Source: Erpobdella octoculata (lineage: Eukaryota; Annelida; Clitellata; Hirudinida; Erpobdellidae). From it: a DNA stretch of 64,000 nucleotides. The position numbers were made by a program, and so were the translations under genes. The stretch spans positions 26,702,073 to 26,766,072 of the forward strand of contig OZ022241.1 of assembly GCA_963978895.1 (NCBI GenBank), read 5' to 3'. This document shows, piece by piece, positions 1 to 9,590 of the stretch. How positions within the stretch are numbered: the first letter of the stretch is position 1; every line of letters starts with the position of its first letter. The notes beneath the pieces are model-generated. The model was not told the DNA's origin and did no database searches. It saw nothing but the letters and a program-made list of their open reading frames with translations.

Positions 1-225
1 AGAGTATTGGTGGGTTATTCTGTGTGAGCGACCGACATGCATGATTTTGCATTTCTCGACATTGAAGTGCATTAGCCAAGTGAATGACCACTCAACTGCA
101 CGGTCAATGTCAGCCTGGAAGCTGACTTGATGATGCCGATAATTTTGCAGTCGTCCGCGTAAATTTTAATTTGGTGTGTGATAGTGTCCGGTAGGGATGT
201 CACGGGTAGTACTTTTTGGAGTTTT

Positions 226-442
226 CGGGTTCGGGTTCGAGTTCGGGTTTATGAAAATAGAGTTTTCGGGTTCGGGTTCGGGTTCGGGTTTGTGAAACTA
301 GAGTTTTCGGGTTCGGGTTTGTAAAAGTCGAGTTTTCGGGTTCGGGTTCGGGTTCGGGTTTGTGAAATTCAGGTTTTCGGGTTCGGGTTCGGGTTCGGGT
401 TTGTAGTTTTCCAAAAACCGGGTTCGGGTTCGGGTTCGGGTA
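226..442 (+). repeat. left subterminal (GGGTTC)n array of the hAT element
   Basis: Blocks of two to four GGGTTC hexamers alternate with a short spacer of the type TTTGTGAAACTAGAGTTTTC. The resulting frames encode Pro-Asn or Arg-Thr repeats that should not be read as protein. The array runs in the same orientation as the one at the other end of the element, so it is a direct repeat and is not part of the terminal inverted repeat. Confidence 0.9.
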
Positions 443-1097
443 CTGGCTTATGATTTCAAATTCGTGGATTGATTTTAAATTTACCAAGTGTATATACATA
501 TACAAACGAGAGCGATCAATTCATCCATAGGAAATTACACGTATTGAATAAACTCTAACAAGTTAATTTTTTAGCTTTCCAAATAATGTGATTTTTTGGC
601 CGAAGAAGGCTTAATTATTTTAGTTCGTTCGCGGCTCGGTCCGGCCAGATAATCAGGCGGATTAGTGGTCTAGCTTACACACTCACCAATAAAATGACCT
701 ATTTGTGTTATTTGTTACGCAAAGGTGATAATACAAAACTTGTATGGCTTGCGATTAGTATAATACGTTACCTCTTAAATTATTGTAATTGATTAATTTT
801 TTCGCGGCTCGGTCCGGTTGGGTAATCAGGCGGATTAGTGTTCTAGTTTACACATTTGCCAATAAAATGACTGTGACGCATAGATCATTTATAGACTTTG
901 CCAGTTAAAATTTAGGATTATGCAAGATTATCTTTATAACAAAGGGTCTTTGTTATATCCGAAAAACTTTGAGTATATGAATGAATAAATATAAGGTTAT
1001 ATAACTGAAGTAAAAAGTTTAGAGTCAAGGCTATCCGGGATTTCTTCGACCGAAGGAGGCTTAATTATTTTAGTTCGTTCGCGGCTTGAAGAAAAAA

Positions 1098-1330
1098 AAG
1101 GGCACTTTAGACGAAGACCCTCTTTTGTGGTGGAAAGATAACAGAACAAATTTTCCAAATTTAGCGGTGATCGCTAAACGCTACTTGGCGGCCCCAGCTA
1201 CCAGCGTTCCATCGGAACCGTTGTTCAGTGGTGCTGCAATTATTTATGAGCGCTAAGGAACCGATTATCAGGCAAGACAGCAGAAAAACTGTTGTTTATG
1301 AAGTACAACTTGCCTGAAATCGGTTCCTAA
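1098..1330 (+). pseudogene. hAT transposase C-terminal dimerisation domain, one frameshift
   Basis: The frame reads DPLLWWKDN, then FPNLAVIAKRYLAAPATS and VPSEPLFSGAA, and after a frameshift at 1254 NRLSGKTAEKLLFMKYNL. This is the hAT C-terminal dimerisation region, where W-K-N, the LA.YL..PATS.PSER.FS block and the NRLS..AE.L.FL block occur in this order. The family's conserved arginine in the PSER position is replaced by leucine here. The rest of the transposase (zinc finger and catalytic core) is absent. A stop at 1254-1256 and the shift mean no protein is made. Confidence 0.85.
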
Positions 1331-1442
1331 TACTATTTCATTTTTAATAAACTTGAAAAGTTATGAAAACTCTGTTTGTGTTGCTATTTTTAAAACTGGA
1401 ATAAATATTTATTTACTAAAAAAATGTATTTGTTCACAACTC

Positions 1443-1700
1443 CGAGTTCGGGTATTAGGCTTATAAATTTTCGGGTTCGAGTTCGGGTTCGGGTATCAAG
1501 TTTTCACATTTTCGGGTTCGAGTTCGGGTTCGGGTAACAAGTTTTCTAATTTTCGGGTTCGGGTTCGGGTTCGGGTATCAAGTTTTCACATTTTCGGGTT
1601 CGGGTTCGGGTATCAAATTTTCACACTTTCGGGTTCGAGTTCGGGTTCGGGTATCAGAAAAAGACCGGGTAGTACCGAACTCGGGTTCGGGTTCGGGTAC
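1443..1700 (+). repeat. right subterminal (GGGTTC)n array of the hAT element
   Basis: This second hexamer array has five or six blocks of GGGTTC, with a GAGTTC variant near the start of several blocks. The spacers are ATCAAGTTTTCACATTTTC and close variants. It has the same strand sense as the array at 226-442. Confidence 0.9.
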
Positions 1701-2654
1701 CCGTGACATCCCTAGTGTCCGGTAAGTCGTTAATATATAGCCAAAAAAGTAGTGGACCAAGAACAGAGCCTTGGGGAACGCCACTGGTCACATTCTTCCA
1801 CTCGGACTCGCAGCCTTCAATCAAAACGCGCTGCTTCCTATCTTTCAGCCACGCTTCGATCCATGTGAGTAGCATACCACGGATGCCGTAAGCTTTTAGT
1901 TTATGCAGTAGGCGTTTGTGAGGTACTCTGTCGAATGCTTTGGCAAAATCTGTATATACTACGTCAGCCACATAGCCGCAATGAACAGCTTCAGTGAGTA
2001 TGTCGCGAGTTTCAAGTAGATTTGTCAAGCAGCTTTTTTTCTTGAGAAAACCATGTTGATGTTTGCTGATTAAGCCATTGACGACGCAGTGCTGCATGAT
2101 GTGTTCATGTAGAATGCCTTCCATTATTTACAGGGCATAGGAGTGAGAGAGACAGGCCTGTAGTTGGAAGGCTTGAGCTTGCTGCCTTTTTTGAAAATAG
2201 GGGAAACATTTGATTTTCTCCATGTGTCTGGTATAACTCCGGACATGAAGGAGCGCTTGTAGATGAGAGCCAGGGGTGTGGCAAAGGCAGCTGCGCAATT
2301 GCTGAGAACGCGTGGGTGCAAACCGTCAAGACCCATCGATTTAGTTTTGTCTAAGCTATGGAGTCTTCTTTGAAGAATAGCTGTAGAAAAACAACTTTCA
2401 TTTACATCGCAGATTGATTCGGTGCGATCTGTAAAAGCAGGCATGTAACCCTCAAGTTTGATGACAAAAACAGATTGAGAATAGTCATTGAGTGAAGAAC
2501 AGATTTTTTCACGGTCCGCAGTTTTGGTGCCGTCGGCTGTCTGAATAGAGTTGATGTGGTCTTTGACAAACTGCTTGCTACGGACATGTGAATGAAGAAG
2601 TTTTGGATTGGATTTGGAAGCGCTTACTAGTTGTTTCTCATACGTGAGAATCGC

Positions 2655-3169
2655 CATAGAGCAACATAAATGAGCAGCTCAAGGCGGAAAGTGAGCTACG
2701 AGCTGTTGTGACTGAAGCAATACATTGTGTGAGATAGTTGTCGTTCAAGTCACGAGGGCGATATAAACAACCAACGAGGAAAATTTCTCTACCGAAACAA
2801 ATGACTCGCCAGACTTGTTCAATAGCTGGAGAGTTGAGCTGAGTAATGCCGGTCTCACTGGTCACAACTTCATCCACAATGTAGATCGCAACGCGTCCTC
2901 CAGCGCTACTCTCTCTGTCTTTACGGTGCAGTTGATAGCCAGCTATGGAGGTGTTAAACCATGTTTCCACAAAAAACATGACATGTGGTCTAAGCGATTG
3001 GTCGAGGGCTGCTATTCTTGCTGTTAGCTCATCGCGTTTGTCTTTATTGAGCGAGCATGGGTTGTTAGACCAAAACCGAAAATGATTTAGAGACGAGGTA
3101 GGTGAAAAGGATTTGGGCTGGCTTTTCTTGTTGGGGTGACGCATTCTCTGTGGCTTTTGCAAGAATGAA
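2655..3169 (-). pseudogene. LINE ORF2 endonuclease domain, N-terminal part only
   Basis: The frame contains WSNNPCSLNKDKRDEL, then PHVMFFVETWFN and GGRVAIYI, followed by LVGCLYRPRDLN. This matches the start of an APE-type LINE endonuclease, in which the SN, ETW and YRPP-like motifs appear in this order. The frame then jumps to sequence belonging to the linker before the reverse transcriptase, so the central and C-terminal catalytic blocks (GDFN and SDH type) are missing. I read this as an internal deletion of several hundred bases near 2660. The domain would nick target DNA in an intact LINE. Confidence 0.7.
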
Positions 3170-3929
3170 TTATTGGGCCTTCTTGAATTTGTGCAGTTGA
3201 TTGCCACGGATGCCGTATCGAAAGGGCGAATCATTACCAAGTTGAGCATTGAGTTTGTTTCTTTCTTGCCTCAACTGGTAGTCTAATTGTCTTTCTGCCT
3301 CTGTTAAATCCGGGCTGATATAAACGGCCTTGTACGTACTGTTGCTTCTCAAACCTTTAGCTGCCAAGAGGGTCGGGTTTCTGAGACTTGCATCAGTTAG
3401 TTCCCCGAGGATTGGGCCCGGATTTGCTTGATCTTTAGATCTTAATCTCTTTATGCATACTGGTTTTACCTCAGACTTGCCGATTGAACAAAAAAGATCT
3501 TTTACAAACTTTTTGTCTTCAGATCTTTTGTCAACTTGCACTGCACACGACGGTTCCAGAACTCTGTAAACGATAACATTTTTTCCCTTTTCTCTCTATC
3601 ATTCAGTTCATTCATGGAAGCATTTACAACTACTAACTGCGCAGCTGGCTGTTTTGATTTTCCGCCACCTGATTTAACTACCTAACCCAATCGTTACCGA
3701 TAGTCGGAGGTTGCAATGATGATTTTCCTGCTGTTAATTAGGTGGTCAGCTTCTTGATTACAGTTAAATTGTCTTTATCTTTGGTCTCTAGGAGCGTGAC
3801 TCGCTCGGACAGCGATAAAACCAGAGAAGAAATCTTGCCGCACCACTCATGAAGAACTTTTGAGGATAATGAGTGGTTACCTTGTCCGAGACTCGGCCAG
3901 TTTTTTTCCAACAAAAATTCTGTATCCAT
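3170..3929 (-). pseudogene. LINE ORF1 protein, frameshifted
   Basis: Two pieces lie in different frames. The first (3929 to 3738) begins with a methionine and holds a short leucine-rich coiled-coil-like stretch (KISSLVLSLSERVTLLETK). The second (3541 to 3170) holds KGLRSNSTYKAVYISPDLTE followed by AERQLDYQLRQERNKL. That pairing of a YISPD motif with an RxLRQE motif is typical of the RNA-binding ORF1 protein of CR1-like elements. It lies directly 5' of the endonuclease part, as expected. It would coat LINE RNA. Frameshifts between 3541 and 3738 break it. Confidence 0.65.
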
Positions 3930-4159
3930 GTTGAATATGTTGATGCGTAAAATAATCCGTTTAAAAATTAACGCTCAGACAGCACGCCGATAAGCACTTC
4001 GCTCCAGCTGATTAAAACAATAAACAATAAAAAAAAAATGAACGAGATATAGATAAAAATAAAGCTAAGAATAAAAATATGATATATTTAATTAATAAAT
4101 ATATTTAAAGTTTAAAATAAAACATCGCTAGATGTTGAAAGGTACGCATAAAAATAAAT

Positions 4160-5024
4160 GATTTTAATTTGCTTAAACCAGGTTTGATCCAAATCATAGA
4201 ACATTTTTTTGATATTGCTGAGCAGGTAAAGCATCCAAATTTAACAATGGTAGAAAAGAAAACGTTCTTTATTTATTATCTGATAGTTCGATAAAAACCA
4301 CAAAAATGAACATTTGAAATACAAACAACTTTATGATAGATCAATGGCAAATGTTGTAACAAACTCCATTCATCGCAATTTAAAAGATGCTGAGGTTGTA
4401 CAAGACATTAGTGGTTCAACATTTATAAAACCAAATGTTACACGGCGGGGCTCAAAATTCTATGTGGTTGAAAGGATTGTTAATCTAGTTTTCAATAATG
4501 TTTGTGATTGTCAGAAGAAGTTAGGGCAAGCTGCATTGATTGAGAGATTGAGTTTGCTTTTTTGAAATCGTTTATTCAGATTATAAAACCAATAATCACC
4601 GCAATGGATATCTTTCAAAGTGAAAAGTTATCTCAAGGTATAAAAAAAAGATTTGTTCCTGTTTTGGAAAATGAAGAATATCTTCTAGCAACAGCGACAA
4701 TTTCCCAATTTAAATTGAATTTTTTTAACAATGAGCAAAAAATATTTGATTAAAGAAAATTTGTTGGCATACATAAATCAAATGAACCAAGAGCTTGAAA
4801 AACCAGGTTTATTTAACTTTTATTTATTTAATTGCAAATGTTAAAAGTTTTTTTGGTTAATGTTAAAAAGTAGTTAACAAGTAGTTAACTACTAGGCAGT
4901 AGTTACGAGGTAGTTAATAACTACTGCGGTTAAAAGTAGTTAGGAAATAGTTACTAACTACTTTTTGTATGAGTAGTTAAATATAGTAGTTAACTAGTTT
5001 TAAAGTAGTTAAAGCCCATCACTG
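4160..5024 (+). mobile_element. hAT transposon fragment ending in a canonical right terminus
   Basis: The left part carries degenerate hAT transposase frames. The right part (about 4855-5012) is packed with TAGTTA and TAACTA motifs in both orientations, the kind of subterminal repeat used for transposase binding. It ends at 5024 in a sequence whose complement is CAGTGATGGGC, a typical hAT terminus. I found no matching left terminus and no target duplication, so the left end is probably lost. The element abuts the I-clade LINE that begins at 5025. Confidence 0.65.
4314..4753 (+). pseudogene. hAT transposase internal fragment
   Basis: Two overlapping frames cover this segment. The second contains IQIIKPIITAMDIFQSEK, then IKKRFVPVLENEEYLLATA and ISQFKLNF. 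This resembles the region of zf-BED hAT transposases in which a P.A.ALD.LQGE block is followed by a block like RF.....D..YLLA....P.FKL. The frame shifts at about 4562 and ends at 4753. The DNA-binding and C-terminal dimerisation regions are not visible. It would have cut and joined transposon ends; this copy is dead. Confidence 0.6.
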
Positions 5025-5028
5025 CAAG

Positions 5029-5496
5029 GGTTACCCTGGAACTGACAACCGAAGATATCAAGACATCGACCGGGAGTACAACTGCGTATCGAATTACGAA
5101 AAAGATAAAAGGAGTAGTAGACACAACAACGGCTGTAATCCTTACATACCTCAATGGCGAAGCATCGGAAAAAGTTAGATTCGCCTACTTAGTTTTTTGT
5201 ACACGCCCTATGTACAAGAACCACTTTGTTGTTTTAAATGCAACGGTTTTGGTCACCAAGCAAAAGATTGCAGAAATGCAATTAAATGTCCGCTTTGCAC
5301 CAAAGATCATGATTTCAAATCATGTCCTGAGAAGGAAAAAGTGAAAAAAGAACGCCCTCGTGTATGCGCAAGCTGTGGAAAGAATGGACATTGCACAGGA
5401 AGTAAGGCCTGTCCAAAGTATGTTTTCTTCATGAAAGTCAATTCAGCTGTTGCGAAGGAAGGTATTTCTTATGCCGCTGCCTTGAAAAAGTTGTGA
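5029..5496 (+). pseudogene. I-clade LINE ORF1 (gag-like, CCHC zinc knuckles), one frameshift
   Basis: The first part (5029 to about 5195) encodes TYLNGEASEKVRFAYLVF. After a frameshift the second part (to 5496) starts YVQEPLCCFKCNGFGHQAKD. Three zinc knuckles follow each other: CFKCNGFGHQAKDC, CPLCTKDHDFKSC and CASCGKNGHCTGSKAC. A GxxKVRF-type block followed by three knuckles is the usual end of ORF1 in I and R1-like elements. The protein would bind the element's RNA. The C-terminus SYAAALKKL is also typical of this group. Confidence 0.8.
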
Positions 5497-5547
5497 CAAA
5501 AAAGCCTTTTACCAAAAAAAAATACAGCACCGAAAAAGCCAGAACAA

Positions 5548-7428
5548 ATGTCCAAAGACACACCAAAAAAGAGCGGTTCTGAAAGGCTTGGTGTCAGAAG
5601 AAGGATTTTAAAATGGATCCATAGATTCTTGAACAATCGAGAGGCCATGGTTCGTGTGGGATCCACGTTGTCAGATCCGGTATTGTTGGAAAATGGTACC
5701 CCACAGGGTTTTGTCCTGAGCCCCCTTTTGTTCATTGTTATGATGAGCGACATCCCTTGTCAAGAAATCCATGGAATTCGGACATCTATATTTGCGGACG
5801 ATGTAGCAGTATGGATTTCAGGAAAAGACCCACATACTATGCGAAACTGCTTACAGACTCGATTAAACGAAATCCAAACATTCTTCCTCAATTGGGGATT
5901 CAAACTGTCAACCGAGAAATCGGTAGCAGTCTGTTTTACAAAATACAATGAATTCCGAAAAAATTCTCTACCTATTTGTATGGATGACAAAAAAATCAGT
6001 TGGAAGAGCGAAGCTACATTTCTCGGTATAATCTTTGACTCAAAATTAACCTGGAAAAAACACATTGATAAGATCGTTGATCATTGCAAAAAAAAGATTG
6101 AATAGCATGCGATGCCTGACAGGACAAAACTGGGGATGCGGCAAAGAAACACTGATGCTTTTCTACCGATGCGCCAAACCGTCAGTGATGGAGTTTGGCT
6201 GCGAAGCATTTGACAGTGCATCAGAATCTCAAAAACAAAGACTCGAGAAAATCCAATATAGTACCTTAAAAACAGCTTGCGGGGCAATGGTTGGAACCAG
6301 CTTGGCCGCTCTACAAATTGAATGCGGAGATCCTCCACTCGATATACGACGAAAGATATTAATTACAAACCTTGCCACTAAAACCAAAATCATTCCAAAC
6401 CATCCGGCAAAAAACGTCTTTGTACCTCCCAGAGGACAAGAAGGGGTTAAATGGCGATGGTTCTTTCACAGAAAAGTGAAAGAAGCTGAACATCCAGCAG
6501 CCAAAAGAACAGCGGCATTGAACAAAATAGTTGACAAATTCAACCCAGTTCCCTTAACTCCTTCTTTAACTCCACCATGGAAACTTATTCCACCTCTTTT
6601 TAACGAAGAGCTGGTGGGGTTAAAGAAGGATGATCCGTCAATTCTCCAAAGAGCTAAGGAACTGATAGCTACATATACAGATTCGACACATATGTACACA
6701 GATGCATCTAAAATAGACAATGTAGCAGCTGTGGGAATTTATATCCCGGAAAACGATATGAAAATGGCTAAAAGAGTTACGAATGACGTTAGTATTTATA
6801 CGGCTGAGTTAACGGCTATAAAATGCGGCTTGGAGTGGATGGCACAACCAGACGGTCCACATAAAATAGCCCTATTTACGGATTCATATAGCTCTATGAT
6901 ATCATTGAAAAATTCCGCTAATGCTCAAAAATCTGCTCTTGTGGAATCAGTCCTAACACTAGCATCCAACCTTTCAAAAGAAGGGAAGACAATTACCCAG
7001 ATTTGGGTACCTAGCCACGTGGGAATACGTGGAAATGAAATGGCAGATTGTCTTGCAAAAGAAGCTACCAAACATCCCAAAATAGAAATTGAGATTATGC
7101 CAGAGATATTTGACATAAAAAGAACAATACGCAGAGAGCTTTTGAACGAATGGCAGACCAGATGGGACTCTGCTCAAGAAAGTCGACACTACTGGTCTCT
7201 CGAAAAAAAGTCTCAAATAAAATAAAATTCAACACAACAAACAGAAAAAAGGAAGTCATCATTTCCCGACTCCGACTTGGAAAGTGTCGGCTGAAACAAA
7301 ATTTGAAGAGAATGAATCTTCATGAGACAGGTTTGTGCGAAACCTGCGGAACAGAGGAAACAATCGAGCACTGGTTGCACTGCAAAAAAAACGACACAAC
7401 TAGAAATGGAACTTGGGAACTTTTGTAA
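5548..7428 (+). pseudogene. I-clade LINE ORF2: reverse transcriptase (partial), RNase H, CCHC tail
   Basis: The RT starts at the block LRRRILKWIHRFLNNREAMV, then GTPQGFVLSPLLF and the catalytic SIFADDVAVW (about 5788-5820). A frameshift near 6100 leads into the thumb region. RNase H spans about 6690-7080 and keeps its acidic residues: TDASK (first Asp), YTAELTAIK (Glu), LFTDSYSS (second Asp) and WVPSHVGIRGNEMADCLAKE (His and final Asp). A second frameshift near 7200 leads to RLRLGKCRL and a CETCGTEETIEHWLHC zinc motif. The endonuclease is missing. The enzyme would copy LINE RNA and remove it from hybrids. Confidence 0.88.
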
Positions 7429-7429
7429 A

Positions 7430-7744
7430 AGGGTCCAAAAACCAACTACACTCCAAACCATACTGAACTCGCAAATATGCCACGACATCATCTATAAATA
7501 GATACAAAATAATACTAAAGAACTGTAAATATAGAGAAAAAATAGTTTAGTGTAAATAAGTATTTTTTCATTTTGATTTTGTTTTCGCGTCTTAAAACAC
7601 ATGGTGTAAAAGACTATAAACTATAATAAAAAAATGTAATTTCATTAATAATTATCTTCAGATCTAAATAAGTGTTTAGCAACCACAATAGTTAGATTAT
7701 AATTATCATTATTATTAGTTTAGAACAATAAAGATATAGCAATC
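7430..7744. other. AT-rich non-coding stretch, likely LINE 3' UTR
   Basis: No frame of interest on either strand. An AATAAA at about 7727 could be the polyadenylation signal of the I-clade element just upstream. I see nothing else here. Confidence 0.4.
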
Positions 7745-9139
7745 TTGGTGTTGTCAAATTTTACAAAGACAATGTCAGTAATGGCTACTTCGTTTGGGGT
7801 TTTTCTCACCAACAAAATCTTGTTGTTTCACCAGTATTTTCTGAAATTAAGGACTGTCGAAATCTGTTGGTTTTTTTGCGAAAAACATGCAGTTTTTTTA
7901 ATGAAAGCTCACGCAGAATGGATATTTGGAAGGTATGGACAAAGCGAGAATATGTTGGTCAAGACAGGCAGAAAAAACTTGTGAAAGTTGGTAAGACACG
8001 TTGGTGGTTGTTTTTCAAGACAGTTAAGAGCGTGTGTGACCAACCAGTGAGTTATATGGTGGGAGCTCAGTAGGTCATCCGAAAGTTCCAATTCAACACG
8101 AAGCCAGAGTGAATCTTTACTGCACAAATGGTTGAAATTCAACACCTTATTTACTGCTATCGTTCTACGAGATGTGATCAAAACATGCGATCCCGTTACT
8201 AAATACATGCAGACGCGTGGAATTGACATTACTCAAGCTGTTGGACTAGTCGAAAATGAACTGAAAGTCCTATCTGCTGATTGGTCCAAGTTTGATGACC
8301 ATTTGAAAAAGGCTAAGGAATTCTGCCAAGAAGTTCAAGGTCTGGTAGATAGTCACACCAATTTGGACTTCGACGTTACGCTCGAGACAACGTTGCCTGA
8401 ATCATCAGCGCCACGGAAGAAACGTTGCATGTTTGATGAAATGGCTACAGATGAAATTCCAAAAGATCCTATAGAAAACTTTCGACTGAATACCTACCTG
8501 ATGATTATTGATAGATTGTGCCAAGAAGTATCATCAAGATTCAATGAGAAAAACTCGGCACTCTACAAAGAACTGTGGGTGCTCAGTCCAAAGAACTACG
8601 TCTGGCTGTGTGATGCAGATGTCACAAGCTTTTCACTTAAACACCTGGCCATGAGGTCGAATGTCGACAAACTGAAACTGAAAGAAAAACTAAAACATTT
8701 TGCGAGAACACACAAAGACATAGTCAAGAGATTTTCATCGTTAGTTGTAGAACAGGCACAGTCTGATGACGATGATGACAAAGATAATGACGACATTGAA
8801 TGTATTAACCAGAAATGCAATAGGAAATGTACAACTTGCCTTCGTTGTATTTTGAAGATGCTTGTCGAATACAGATTCCACTGCAAGTCTTACAATAAGC
8901 TTTACCAATGTCTTAAAACCGTACTTACTCTGCCATGCACAGTCGTTTCATGTGAACGAGTCTTCTCAAAACAAAAGTTTTTTAAGAATCGGTTGCGCTC
9001 ATCACTTGGTCAACAGCTGCTGGAAGCAATGCTTGTTTGCAGCACTGAAACTGATTTGCTTCGTTCTATACCCAATGACAGAAGCTATAAAAAACTTGCT
9101 GAGCAATCTACAGAAATGAAAAGACTTTTAATGTTCTAG
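7745..9139 (+). pseudogene. hAT transposase of the ZMYM1/DUF4371 type, 5' part frameshifted
   Basis: The long frame 8132-9139 starts with an N-terminal region like the middle of DUF4371 proteins (FNTLFTAIVLRDVIKTCD). It ends with the hAT dimerisation block: YQCLKTVLTLPCTVVSCERV, then FSKQKFFKNRLRSSLGQQ. Upstream, two further frames (7745-7984 and 7867-8073) hold SENMLVKTGRKNL and VGKTRWW. The latter matches the CxTRW block that precedes this domain in the family. The Asp-rich linker near 8765-8800 is ordinary for these proteins. Breaks at about 7870, 7985 and 8075 disable it. Domesticated relatives exist in animals, but the breaks argue for a dead transposon. Confidence 0.75.
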
Positions 9140-9590
9140 TTCGGAGTTTGGACAATTGACTTCAATCATATTCTAATGATCGATCGAATCATCGTTCAAT
9201 CGTTGAAACGGTGATGTGACACAAATGTGTACATATGTTCATCATTCGTGAATTTCGTGTGAATCTGTTGTGAAATGTGAACTGATGAAGTGATGATTTA
9301 CAATGTTGGAGTCAGTGCAGTTGGATGACAACAATGGAGATACTTTATTTTTTCCGTGTAACTTTGAGTCTTTGAACTCAGTCTCAGTCACGTGAGTTCC
9401 AATAAATTAGAAAAACAAAACTTTTGTCTTGCATATACATGAAGGCCTAACTTAAGATGGTCCTAGCCAAAAAACTAAAGGGGATCTTTGGCTGTATAAA
9501 TGGCACGGCCCCTAAAACTACGCCAGTCCGACTCTGCCACCCAAGTCAGGAACGCTTCAAGCAGACAAAGCAACGCTCGATGAATATTTT
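9140..9590. other. non-coding stretch between two transposon remnants
   Basis: About 450 bp with no supported gene. The piece at 9200-9290 is rich in GTGAA and TGATG steps and may be a 3' tail of the preceding element. The segment from about 9480 already reads as degenerate reverse-transcriptase leader in a third frame. Confidence 0.4.

Larger units (their letters stand above)
192..1714 (+). mobile_element. non-autonomous hAT transposon, 1523 bp, with 8-bp target duplication
   Basis: The ends are inverted copies of TAGGGATGTCACGGGTA (192-208 and the complement ending at 1714). The 8 bp GTGTCCGG occurs immediately outside both ends (184-191 and 1715-1722), which is the target duplication length of the hAT superfamily. 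The element sits inside the CR1-like LINE. It keeps only the C-terminal exon of a hAT transposase (1098-1330), so it depended on a relative for movement. A second copy lies at 14151-15672 in the opposite orientation. Long hexamer arrays fill the two subterminal regions. Confidence 0.92.
1..2657 (-). pseudogene. LINE ORF2 reverse transcriptase, frameshifted and split by a hAT insertion
   Basis: This is the RNA-templated DNA polymerase that copies the LINE at its target site. Visible RT blocks, in order on the minus strand: a fingers region ending in FKKGSKLKPSNYRPVSLT (around 2150-2210), a frameshift near 2130, then [27 protein letters not shown] and [14 protein letters not shown] (around 1750-2070). 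After the hAT insertion the frame resumes and the catalytic IYADDCKIIG is encoded at about 143-164, with YADD itself at 150-161. Another frameshift near 118 precedes a stretch containing VEWSFTWLMHFNVEKCKIMH. A plausible parent enzyme, but this copy cannot make it. Confidence 0.85.
1..3935 (-). mobile_element. CR1-like non-LTR retrotransposon (LINE), degenerate, interrupted by a hAT element
   Basis: Read on the minus strand, the parts come in the order of a two-ORF LINE: an ORF1 protein (3929 to 3170), the N-terminal part of an apurinic endonuclease domain, then a reverse transcriptase running to the left edge. Several frameshifts and an internal deletion of the endonuclease core show it is dead. 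The element is split by the hAT insertion at 192-1714; joining the two sides restores the reverse transcriptase frame just before the catalytic YADD. The 3' end lies outside the window. Assignment to the CR1/Jockey group rests on the pattern of ORF1 and RT motifs; the exact clade is not settled. Confidence 0.8.
5025..7740 (+). mobile_element. I-clade LINE with RNase H, internally deleted
   Basis: Plus-strand order: a gag-like ORF1 with three zinc knuckles, a reverse transcriptase missing its N-terminal half, an RNase H domain, and a C-terminal CCHC motif. RNase H downstream of the RT is the hallmark of the I group of non-LTR elements. Between 5496 and 5548 the endonuclease and the first RT blocks are absent, so at least 2 kb has been deleted compared with a complete I-like element. 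The AT-rich stretch 7430-7740 has no coding potential and is probably the 3' untranslated region. Confidence 0.85.

Noticed and set aside
226..442. (GGGTTC)n taken as a telomere or interstitial telomeric repeat
   Set aside because: It is interrupted by fixed spacers, lies within transposon ends in two copies, and is not the TTAGGG or TTAGG unit.
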